From contig CAZTGS010000003.1 in assembly GCA_964613455.1 (NCBI GenBank), positions 1 through 64,000 of the forward strand: DNA of 64,000 nt, written 5' to 3'. This document shows, piece by piece, positions 1 through 7,753 of this stretch. A model generated the notes under the pieces. It was not told where the DNA came from. It saw nothing but the letters and a program-made list of their open reading frames with translations, and made no database searches. The stretch is from SCGC-AAA076-P13 sp964613455 (GTDB lineage: Bacteria; Pseudomonadota; Gammaproteobacteria; Magnimaribacterales; D2472). The position numbers and the translations under genes are program-made. The first letter of the stretch is position 1; every line of letters starts with the position of its first letter.

Positions 1-308
1 TGGGTGGAAAAGAGATAACAGACTATGCTCCTGATTTTTGGTTGGTAGCTGATCCTGATGGAAATGATATGGGTTATGTTACTTCTCCTTGGTGGTCTCC
101 AGAATTAGGCACAAATATTGCTCTTGCATGGGTGCCGTGGACTTCATCAGAGATTGGAACCAAATTACTTGTTAGATTGCCTGATGAATTTTCTGAATCA
201 CCCGGTGTTCCAGTGGATGGTGAAATTGTAGATGTGCCCTTTAGAGAATCAGTGAATCCTAATAAACGTGAAGTTCAATCAGCAAAAGGATTAGACTTTG
301 CTGACTAA
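1..308 (+). CDS. GcvT/aminomethyltransferase-family protein, C-terminal end only (DmdA-like)
   Basis: Only the last ~101 codons are in the window; the reading frame is open from base 3 and stops at 306-308. The visible part contains GYVTSPWWSPELGTNIALAW, then a Gly-Thr strand and a final VPF, which is the pattern of the C-terminal barrel of the T-protein (GcvT) family. That family includes glycine cleavage T protein, sarcosine/dimethylglycine dehydrogenase-type proteins and the DMSP demethylase DmdA; these bind tetrahydrofolate and move one-carbon units. The folate-binding core lies outside the window, so the exact member cannot be told. A hairpin follows 70 bp downstream. Confidence 0.7.
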   Translation, partial: GGKEITDYAPDFWLVADPDGNDMGYVTSPWWSPELGTNIALAWVPWTSSEIGTKLLVRLPDEFSESPGVPVDGEIVDVPFRESVNPNKREVQSAKGLDFAD

Positions 309-377
309 AGGACAGGGTAGCTAAGAGCTAATAATAGCTTTCTGCCTATAAATTCTTAAAGATTAGAGCTATCATAT

Positions 378-405
378 AAATGGGAGGATTAAAGTCCTCC
401 CATTT
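378..405 (+). terminator. Hairpin terminator after the GcvT-family gene
   Basis: An 11-bp perfect stem (AAATGGGAGGA, 378-388, with its complement at 395-405) closes a 6-base loop. The T-run after it is weak (ACTATTT), so termination efficiency is uncertain, but it is the only strong hairpin between the two genes. The rest of 309-432 shows nothing coding. Confidence 0.55.
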
Positions 406-432
406 ACTATTTAAAATCAATTAAAATAAATT

Positions 433-1659
433 ATGGATTACATAACTCTAGCTGTTCCTTTTTTCTTACTAGCATTGCTAGTAGAGCTGGTTTATGGAAT
501 AGCAATAAAGAAAAATACCTATAGATTGAATGATGCTATTAGCAACTTATTTATGGGAACACTTCGTACTGCAAATAAACTAATCATTATTGGTGCAGCC
601 GGCTATGTTTTTTATATGGCAGAGACTCACTTTGCATTATGGAGGCTGGATCCAACATCTGCCTTTACATGGATTTTTGCATTCATTATTTATGACTTTT
701 TTTATTATTGGTTTCATCGCATTAGTCACGAAAGACAGATTTTTTGGGCTTCTCATGCAGCGCATCATCAAAGTGAGGATTACAATTTAAGTACTGCCTT
801 AAGACAAACAGGTACAGGAGCATTAGTAAGCTGGGTCTTTTATATCCCGATGTTTCTTATTGGTGTGCCTTCATATGTTTTTGTAAGCGTCGCTTCGTTA
901 AATCTTATTTATCAGTTCTGGGTTCATAGCGAACATATTCCAAAACTTGGCTGGTATGAGAACTATTTTGTAACTGCTTCAAATCACCGAGTGCATCATG
1001 CTCAAAACGAGCAATATATTGATAAAAATTACGGTGGCGTTTTTATTATTTGGGATAGAATGTTTGGAACACACAAAGTAGAAGATGAAAATGAAGCTTG
1101 TATCTATGGTATTAGAAGCACATTAAATACGTTCAATCCAATTTGGGCTAACCTTCATGTCTACTCAAAAATAATCAAAGAAATGTGGCTATCAAAAGAT
1201 TGGAAAGACAAGCTCTATGCTCCTTTTGCTAGAACAAGCTGGTCGCCTGAGAGCTTTCCTGAAAAAGTAGAAAAAGATACATTTAATGCCCAAACTTTTA
1301 CAAAGTACGATCCTGTCATTAGCAAACGCCATAAATTATACGCTTTGTTCCAGTATTTATTTATAACCTATATTTTCCTTGTTTTTATTGAAAGTGGGTA
1401 CTTAAATTATGTTCAGCTATGGATAACAATAAGCATGATGACATTTACTATGTTCTGCACATCTATGTGGTTTGATGGTAGAGGGGGAATAAAACTAGAG
1501 GTGGCAAGGATAGCTTTATGTTTAGTGATTGGAATTTATGCCTATCTTGAAGTATCCCTGACACAAATTGCTATCAGTGTTCTCATTTATTCAGTTATTA
1601 ACATGCTTCTTTTACCTTTTATAAATACTTCTCAAGCCTATCATTTGAAAGAGAGTTAG
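433..1659 (+). CDS. Fatty acid hydroxylase/sterol desaturase family membrane protein (AGMO-like)
   Basis: A 408-residue integral membrane protein with the histidine clusters of the fatty-acid-hydroxylase superfamily, which bind a di-iron centre: H95-x3-H99, H108-x2-HH112 and H185-x2-HH189, with further His at 165 and 168. Hydrophobic segments surround them (about 1-25, 45-65, 78-94, 135-160) and three more lie at the C terminus (about 310-395). The block NHRVHHA followed by YGGVFIIWDRMFGT is typical of the alkylglycerol-monooxygenase (TMEM195)-like branch rather than of true sterol C4/C5 oxidases. Substrate unknown, probably a lipid. A paralogue lies at 21434-22711 on the other strand. Transcribed with the amidohydrolase 31 bp downstream. 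Confidence 0.85.
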   Translation: MDYITLAVPFFLLALLVELVYGIAIKKNTYRLNDAISNLFMGTLRTANKLIIIGAAGYVFYMAETHFALWRLDPTSAFTWIFAFIIYDFFYYWFHRISHERQIFWASHAAHHQSEDYNLSTALRQTGTGALVSWVFYIPMFLIGVPSYVFVSVASLNLIYQFWVHSEHIPKLGWYENYFVTASNHRVHHAQNEQYIDKNYGGVFIIWDRMFGTHKVEDENEACIYGIRSTLNTFNPIWANLHVYSKIIKEMWLSKDWKDKLYAPFARTSWSPESFPEKVEKDTFNAQTFTKYDPVISKRHKLYALFQYLFITYIFLVFIESGYLNYVQLWITISMMTFTMFCTSMWFDGRGGIKLEVARIALCLVIGIYAYLEVSLTQIAISVLIYSVINMLLLPFINTSQAYHLKES

Positions 1660-1690
1660 ACTTTTACTATTCCTATGGCAGAATTGAAGG

Positions 1691-3388
1691 ATGAAAAATC
1701 TTATCCTTCTAACAGCTTTATTTTCATTTAATATATTTTCTTCAGAATCAACTGATCGAATAGTTATTGCAAAAGATGTAATCACTTTAGATACAAAATA
1801 TCAAAATGCGAATGCTATTTTTATAAAAGGAAATAAAATTCATGCTGTCGGGCCAATAGAAAATTTAATCAAAGAATTCCCAACTATCAGGGTCGACAAC
1901 TCTCATCAAGATAGTATTGTCGTTCCAGGTTTTATAGAACATCATATTCATCCATTGCTTGCTGCCATAACGATGAATTCCGAAATAGTTGCTATAGATG
2001 ACTGGAATGTACCTCATAAAAAAAGTTTAGGCATTAGAAATAGAGAAGGGTACTTAGCAAGAATTTCTAATATCGAAAAAAATATAAGTGACGAGAACGA
2101 AGCACTTGTAAGCTGGGGTTTTCATCATTACTTTCATGGAAAACTAACAAGGCAAGATCTAGATTTAATCTCAAAAGATAGGCCGATATTAATAATTCAT
2201 CGCTCCTTTCATGAATTTATTATGAATTCAAAAGCTTTGGCTTTATTTAATATTACCGAAGAAGATTTAAAATACTTAAATAAAGAAGAGAAGAAATTTG
2301 CCAGCCTTGAAGAAGGTCATTTCTCAGAAAGGGGCTTAATTGCAGTAATGCCTAAAGTCATGCAGTATCTTGCGGCACCTCAAAGAATAATTGCTGGGCT
2401 TCAAATTACAGAAAAGTATATTCAAGAAAATGGCATAACTTTGATTGCAAATCCAGGAGTAATGTATAACCCAAAAATTCAACAAGCAAAAAATTATGTT
2501 TTTGGAGATGCGGAAACTCCCTTTAGATCCCTTTTTATTCCAAGCGCTCTCTATATGTTAGAGCATGCAGATCTCTCCAATCTTTTAGAAACAACTAAGG
2601 ATCATTTATCTTGGGGAGCTGGTAAGGTTCAGTTTCTTCCAAATCACATAAAGCTTTTTACAGACGGTGCTATGTATTCTCAAAATATGGTTCTAAGAGA
2701 TGGTTATCTCGATGGTCATCAAGGCGCATGGCTTATGGAAGATAGAGTTTTTACTGAAACTTTTAAACTTTACTGGGATGCTGGTTATCAAATCCATGTT
2801 CATCAAAACGGTGACGGAGGCCTTGATAGGCTTTTAAATGTTTTAGAAGAAAATATGAAGCGCAATCCTCGAGATGATCATAGGACTACCATTGTCCATT
2901 TTGGTTATTCTGCATTTGATCAAATTCAAAGGATGAAAGATCTAGGGGTTATAGTTAGCGCAAATCCATACTACGTTTCAGTATTATCAGATTTATATAG
3001 CAGAAAAGGAGTTGGATACGAACGATCACAAGAAATGGTCAGATTGGGAGATGTTGATGCAGCAGGCATTCGATTATCTTTACATTCAGACATGCCAATG
3101 GCTCCTGCGTCACCTTTAACTTTAATGGATGCAGCAGTAAATAGAGTTAATTATGCAGAAGAAGTTGCTGGCCCAAATCAAAGAATTTCTCCGCTTACAG
3201 CGCTTAAAGGAGTGACTTTAAACTCTGCCTATACTTTAGGAATTGAAGATGATTATGGATCCATTAGTCCTGGTAAATATGCTAATTTTACAATTCTTTC
3301 TGAAAATCCATTATCTGTAGATCCTCTGAAGATAAAAGATATTAATATTGAGGCCACTATAGTAGAGGGTAAGCTTTATACCAAATAG
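1691..3388 (+). CDS. Exported amidohydrolase family protein (YtcJ/amidohydrolase_3 type)
   Basis: 565 residues. The first ~18 residues (MKNLILLTALFSFNIFSS) form a signal peptide, so the enzyme acts outside the cytoplasm. The metal-binding H85-x-H87 follows the usual VPGFIE strand, later metal-ligand candidates are in HVHQNGDGG (about 372-380) and the Asp of LHSDMPMAP near residue 460, and the C terminus has the SPGKYANFTIL block of the composite beta domain. YtcJ-like proteins hydrolyse amides or related bonds but their substrates are mostly unknown. It probably shares a transcript with the upstream hydroxylase. It converges on the alpha/beta hydrolase with an 18-bp gap. Confidence 0.85.
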   Translation: MKNLILLTALFSFNIFSSESTDRIVIAKDVITLDTKYQNANAIFIKGNKIHAVGPIENLIKEFPTIRVDNSHQDSIVVPGFIEHHIHPLLAAITMNSEIVAIDDWNVPHKKSLGIRNREGYLARISNIEKNISDENEALVSWGFHHYFHGKLTRQDLDLISKDRPILIIHRSFHEFIMNSKALALFNITEEDLKYLNKEEKKFASLEEGHFSERGLIAVMPKVMQYLAAPQRIIAGLQITEKYIQENGITLIANPGVMYNPKIQQAKNYVFGDAETPFRSLFIPSALYMLEHADLSNLLETTKDHLSWGAGKVQFLPNHIKLFTDGAMYSQNMVLRDGYLDGHQGAWLMEDRVFTETFKLYWDAGYQIHVHQNGDGGLDRLLNVLEENMKRNPRDDHRTTIVHFGYSAFDQIQRMKDLGVIVSANPYYVSVLSDLYSRKGVGYERSQEMVRLGDVDAAGIRLSLHSDMPMAPASPLTLMDAAVNRVNYAEEVAGPNQRISPLTALKGVTLNSAYTLGIEDDYGSISPGKYANFTILSENPLSVDPLKIKDINIEATIVEGKLYTK

Positions 3389-3406
3389 GTAGGGCGCTTG
3401 ATTTAT

Positions 3407-4348
3407 TTATAACTTAGATTCATTCAAATGAATTAGCATCTCTTCTTTGAATTGATCTAATATTTCTTCTTCTATCAAATGTCTCATATTGGGAATGGTG
3501 ATTAACTTACTTGACGGTATAAGTTTATTCATTGTGTAAGCATTCTTAACTTCTATAACAGGATCCTTATCTCCGTGAATAATAAGAGTCGGCACTTTTA
3601 TCGCTTTAATTTTTTTAATCCTGTTCTTAGATGCAAGTATTGCTAAAAGCTGACGAGCATAGCCAAACCCATCAACTCTATCTCTACCTCGATAGTAATT
3701 AGTAACGAAGTCTTCTCGAAATTCCTTTGTATCTATATCGCGTCCTTCCATGCCAATCAAGGAAACCCACCGGAGCTCTCTTTGATACATGTCCTCAAGA
3801 GTAGGGTTGTTTGATTTTGATCTTTGCATCATTACTTCCTTAACTTCTTTAGAAGGACCGTTAAAGGGCCCGGGAACAGATGCAGTTGATGCAATTAAGG
3901 TAAATGATTTCACTCTATTAGGAAACATAGAGCAAATAATCTGACTAATCATTCCGCCCATAGAGGTTCCTAGAATATGTGCTTTATCGATATTTAATTT
4001 ATCCAATACCGCGATACCATCTTTAGACATGTCCTTTAGAGTATATTCAGATTTCATTGGTAGTCTTAAGTAATAGCGAAGATAACCGAAAACGAAAGAA
4101 GGCTTTCCAAGAAACCTTGTTGATAAACCAGCATCCCTATTGTCGTAGGTAATAGGTCGATAATTATTTGCTATTAAAAATTCTATTAAATGTGGTGGCC
4201 AATGAACCAATTGAGCTCCAAGTCCGTGAGTTAATAGAATCGGTTCCGCTCCTTCTGGCCCATAGTCACGATATGCAATCTTGACGCCATTCCCTTCTGC
4301 ATAATCCTCATGGTAATTCATAGGACTAGTCTTACATATTTTTAGCAT
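3407..4348 (-). CDS. Alpha/beta hydrolase
   Basis: A 313-residue alpha/beta-hydrolase-fold protein. Visible parts are the oxyanion HGLG motif (41-44), the nucleophile elbow GTSMGG with Ser129, the acid Asp in IHGDKDPV (about 257-264) and the catalytic His in PNMRH near 290. A cap region lies between about 155 and 230. No signal peptide. The first ATG gives nine extra residues; the second ATG at 4321 (MNYHEDYAEG) is an equally good start and neither has a clear Shine-Dalgarno. Could be an esterase, lipase or C-C hydrolase; the substrate cannot be read from the sequence. Divergent from the sugar symporter. Confidence 0.85.
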   Translation of the reverse strand: MLKICKTSPMNYHEDYAEGNGVKIAYRDYGPEGAEPILLTHGLGAQLVHWPPHLIEFLIANNYRPITYDNRDAGLSTRFLGKPSFVFGYLRYYLRLPMKSEYTLKDMSKDGIAVLDKLNIDKAHILGTSMGGMISQIICSMFPNRVKSFTLIASTASVPGPFNGPSKEVKEVMMQRSKSNNPTLEDMYQRELRWVSLIGMEGRDIDTKEFREDFVTNYYRGRDRVDGFGYARQLLAILASKNRIKKIKAIKVPTLIIHGDKDPVIEVKNAYTMNKLIPSSKLITIPNMRHLIEEEILDQFKEEMLIHLNESKL

Positions 4349-4404
4349 GCAATGTATATTTAAAACATGTACTTTCTTGATACAAAAATACAGTTGTAGT
4401 ATTT

Positions 4405-5757
4405 ATGAATACTAATATTGTTAGCAATAAAATTAGAGCTGCTTACGGAGTAGGGGACTATGCTATTTGTCTTTATTGGAGTGGAGTTGGCCTCTACCTA
4501 TTATATTTCTATACAGATGTAGTTGGTATCTCTCCTTTATTAGCTGGTTGGATCTATGCATTAGGAATTGCGTGGGATGCAATAACAGATCCTTTTATGG
4601 GATATATGGCTGAGAGGACTAGAACTAAAATGGGCAGTTATAGGCCTTATATCTATTACGGCTCTATTCCTTTAGCTTTATCTTTCGTTTTACTTTTTTG
4701 GGTTCCGCCTCTTGAAGGAACTCTTTTATTTTCTTTTTTATTAATTGTTAATCTTTTTCATAGAACATGTTTCACTATTGTTAGCGTTCCTTATTCATCT
4801 CTTACAGCTCGAATTACCGATGATAGTGATGAAAGAACAAAACTTACAACTGCAAGGATGTTAGGAGCTTCTTTTGGGACCTTAACTATTTCAGCTCTTG
4901 GCTTCCCAATCGTTTTATTTTTTGGGGGAGGGGAAGAGTCTCTTGGATTTGTATTCTTAGGCTTAATTGCCGGCTCAGCTGCAATTTGTGTTTTAGCCAT
5001 AACCATCTTTTTTGTAAAAGAAAGAAGCTTTGAATTCAAGGCAGAAGACTTACCTAGTTTTAAAAAGATATCTCAATCTGTTGCTAACAATTATCCTTTT
5101 TGGATTGTCTTTAGCTCCATATTAATTTTAGTTTCAACGTCCTTAATGTTTAATAACAACTTAATATATTTCGTTAAATATTCTTTAGATCTTCATGAAT
5201 ACCAAGGTTTAGTTTTAGGCGTAAGTGGTGCCAGTTCATTCCTAGCAATCCCTTTTTGGGCATATGCAGCCTTAAAAATAGGAAAGAAAAATTCTTGGTT
5301 GATAGCAATGGTATTTTTATTAATTGGTTTTATGGTTTTTTACTTATATCCAATAACAACTTTAAGTGAATTACTTATTATTTTGGCCGTAATTGGAATT
5401 GGCAATGGAGCAACAGGAATTTTATTTTGGTCCATGCTCCCGGATACCATTGAATATGGGGAATGGAAAACTGGTATAAGAACAGAATCTTCTTTATATG
5501 GTTTCATGACTTTTGCTCAAAAAGGAGCCATAGCTCTAGCTGCTCTGACTTTGGGAATAGTTCTTACAAATATTGGTTTTGAACCAAATCAAGTTCAGTC
5601 AAATGAAACCTTAAAAGGATTAAAATTAATTATGACCTTGATACCTTTTGCAGGGGTATTGATAAGTCTTATCTTGGTGTATTTTTATCCTATTGATAAA
5701 GCATTCCATCAAAAACTTATCAGAGATATTGAGGATAGAAAATTAACATATGGATAA
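4405..5757 (+). CDS. GPH-family (MelB-like) sugar:cation symporter
   Basis: 450 residues with about 12 hydrophobic segments. The N-terminal part has WDAITDPFMGYMAERTRT, the signature of glycoside-pentoside-hexuronide symporters (MelB/XynP/LacS group; helix 2 Asp residues bind the coupling cation). It would import a glycoside or oligosaccharide with Na+ or H+ across the inner membrane. The gene overlaps the next by 8 bp (ATGGATAA), so the two are translationally coupled, and a GH3 glycosidase faces it downstream. This links transport to intracellular cleavage and oxidation or reduction of the sugar. Substrate identity is inference. Confidence 0.88.
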   Translation: MNTNIVSNKIRAAYGVGDYAICLYWSGVGLYLLYFYTDVVGISPLLAGWIYALGIAWDAITDPFMGYMAERTRTKMGSYRPYIYYGSIPLALSFVLLFWVPPLEGTLLFSFLLIVNLFHRTCFTIVSVPYSSLTARITDDSDERTKLTTARMLGASFGTLTISALGFPIVLFFGGGEESLGFVFLGLIAGSAAICVLAITIFFVKERSFEFKAEDLPSFKKISQSVANNYPFWIVFSSILILVSTSLMFNNNLIYFVKYSLDLHEYQGLVLGVSGASSFLAIPFWAYAALKIGKKNSWLIAMVFLLIGFMVFYLYPITTLSELLIILAVIGIGNGATGILFWSMLPDTIEYGEWKTGIRTESSLYGFMTFAQKGAIALAALTLGIVLTNIGFEPNQVQSNETLKGLKLIMTLIPFAGVLISLILVYFYPIDKAFHQKLIRDIEDRKLTYG

Positions 5758-7753
5758 AATAAAATGGGGTATCATTGGCTCTGGAAGTATCGCTGATGCA
5801 TTTGCTCATTCAATAAAGTATTGTGAAAGCTCAGATTTAATAGGAATTTTTGGCAGGAACGAAAAAAAGGTAGCTGCATTCGCAACTAAATTTAATACTC
5901 AAGCTTATAAAAATCTTGAACTCTTTCTTACTGAAGAAGATATTGAAGCTGTCTATATAGCCACCCCTCATAGCTCTCATTATTTCTACACATTAGAGGC
6001 TATTAAAAATCATAAACATATTCTTTGTGAAAAACCCCTTACGATGAATCATTTAGAAAGTATGGTTTTGATTAATATGGCAAAAGATGCAAAAGTTTTT
6101 TTGATGGAAGCTTATATGTATCGCGTTCATCCTCAAACATCTAATATTCTAAATAACTTAGATATTTTTAAAGGCTTAAGCCAACCTTTATTAATTGAAA
6201 GCTCTTTTGGGTTTTCAGCTGAATTGCCTAAAGAGCATCGTTTAAGAAATCCATTGCTTGGTGGCGGTGCAATTCTAGATGTTGGATGCTATCCATTATC
6301 CATGAGTAAATTATTAGCAGGAAAATTACAAAATTTACCTTTTGCAGATCCCTTAAGTATTTCAGCAACCGGAAGAATCGATGAGACTGGAGTGGATCTT
6401 CAATCAAAGGCTCACTTAGTGTTCTCAAATAATATTGAAGCAAATATCAGTTGTGCCATAGATGAGGAGTATGTAAATAATTTAAGAATCTCAAGTGGGA
6501 GTTTAGAGTTAATCGCTGAACAGCCATGGCATTGCGGTCAATTTCAGGACGGACAATCCTCAATACAAATATATGACTCAGGAAAGCTTATTAAAGCAGT
6601 CCCCTATCTAGACACCGTTGGGTTATTCACAAGAGAAATTGATCATGCTTCTAATTGTATTCATGAACAAAAACTTGAATCAGCTTTTATTTCTCACTCG
6701 GATACACAAAGCAATATGTTTTGGCTAGATCAATGGAGGCAAGAACTTAATATTGATTGTCCTTTAAAGTCTCTTAAGCAGTCGCCGATTCCTAAGTCAA
6801 GATTTTATCAACTTCAAGAACCTGCATTTAAGAAAGCTTCTTTAGTTGGCATAGATAAAACTGCATCAAGGCTTGCATTGGGTTGTGACAACCAAACTTC
6901 TAGCTTGCATGCATTTACTATGTTTGATCATTTTTATGGTTCTGGAGGAAGAATTTTTGATACAGCATTTATTTATAATAACGGGAAGGGCGATAAGTAT
7001 TTAGGAGATTGGATAAACTCAAGACAGGTCGAGGATGAAGTAATTGTATTAGGTAAAGCTGCTCACACTCCTCAATGCGAACCTCAATATATCAGGCCTC
7101 AAATTCTAGAATCTTTAGAACGATTAAATATTCAAAAGCTGGATATTTTTTGTCTCCACAGAGATAACAATGAAATACCAGTATCTGAATTTATTGATGC
7201 CTTAAATGAAATAAGAGATGAAGGGCTTATCAACCTTATAGGAGCATCTAATTGGGAGCTTAAACGTTTTTCAGAAGCAAGAGATTATGCTCAAACGAAT
7301 CAGAAGGAATCTTTTTCAGTTTTAAGTAATAACTTTAGTCTTGCTCAGATGGTAGATCCAGTTTGGCCAGGCTGCGTTGGCATCAATAGTGAATATATTA
7401 ACTATATTGTTAAAAATGACATCATGTTATTCCCTTGGTCTAGCCAAGCTAGAGGATTCTTTATTAAGAAAAAAGAAGTCACATCAAATCAGCATTTCTC
7501 TAACCCTTCTATGGAGGAAGAAATTAGAGTTTGGCATGACGAAAAAAATCTTAAAAGAAGGGCAAAATGTTTTGAAATAGCTGATAAAAGAAATCTTCAA
7601 CCTATCCAAATAGCATTAGCATACGTGCTTCATAAATCACCTTTAATATTTCCCTTAATTGGTCCTAGAACTATTTTTGAAACTAACAGTTCTATTGAAG
7701 CAACTCAAATTGAATTAAGCGAAAAAGAATTAAATGAATTATCTATAAATTAA
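5750..7753 (+). CDS. Fusion of a Gfo/Idh/MocA oxidoreductase with an aldo-keto reductase
   Basis: 667 residues carrying two enzymes in one chain. Residues 1-~340 are a Gfo/Idh/MocA dehydrogenase: Rossmann GIIGSGSIA (7-15), the EKP catalytic motif with Lys95, and the GGGAILDVGCYP block (171-182). Residues ~360-667 are an aldo-keto reductase: the tetrad residues Asp404 and Tyr409 (DTAFIY), Lys436 and His470 (CLHRDN) are all present. Both halves use nicotinamide cofactors and act on sugars or sugar-like ketones, so the protein may run two consecutive redox steps or an internal cofactor cycle. It overlaps the symporter start-to-stop and converges on the GH3 gene with an 11-bp overlap. Confidence 0.9.
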   Translation: MDKIKWGIIGSGSIADAFAHSIKYCESSDLIGIFGRNEKKVAAFATKFNTQAYKNLELFLTEEDIEAVYIATPHSSHYFYTLEAIKNHKHILCEKPLTMNHLESMVLINMAKDAKVFLMEAYMYRVHPQTSNILNNLDIFKGLSQPLLIESSFGFSAELPKEHRLRNPLLGGGAILDVGCYPLSMSKLLAGKLQNLPFADPLSISATGRIDETGVDLQSKAHLVFSNNIEANISCAIDEEYVNNLRISSGSLELIAEQPWHCGQFQDGQSSIQIYDSGKLIKAVPYLDTVGLFTREIDHASNCIHEQKLESAFISHSDTQSNMFWLDQWRQELNIDCPLKSLKQSPIPKSRFYQLQEPAFKKASLVGIDKTASRLALGCDNQTSSLHAFTMFDHFYGSGGRIFDTAFIYNNGKGDKYLGDWINSRQVEDEVIVLGKAAHTPQCEPQYIRPQILESLERLNIQKLDIFCLHRDNNEIPVSEFIDALNEIRDEGLINLIGASNWELKRFSEARDYAQTNQKESFSVLSNNFSLAQMVDPVWPGCVGINSEYINYIVKNDIMLFPWSSQARGFFIKKKEVTSNQHFSNPSMEEEIRVWHDEKNLKRRAKCFEIADKRNLQPIQIALAYVLHKSPLIFPLIGPRTIFETNSSIEATQIELSEKELNELSIN

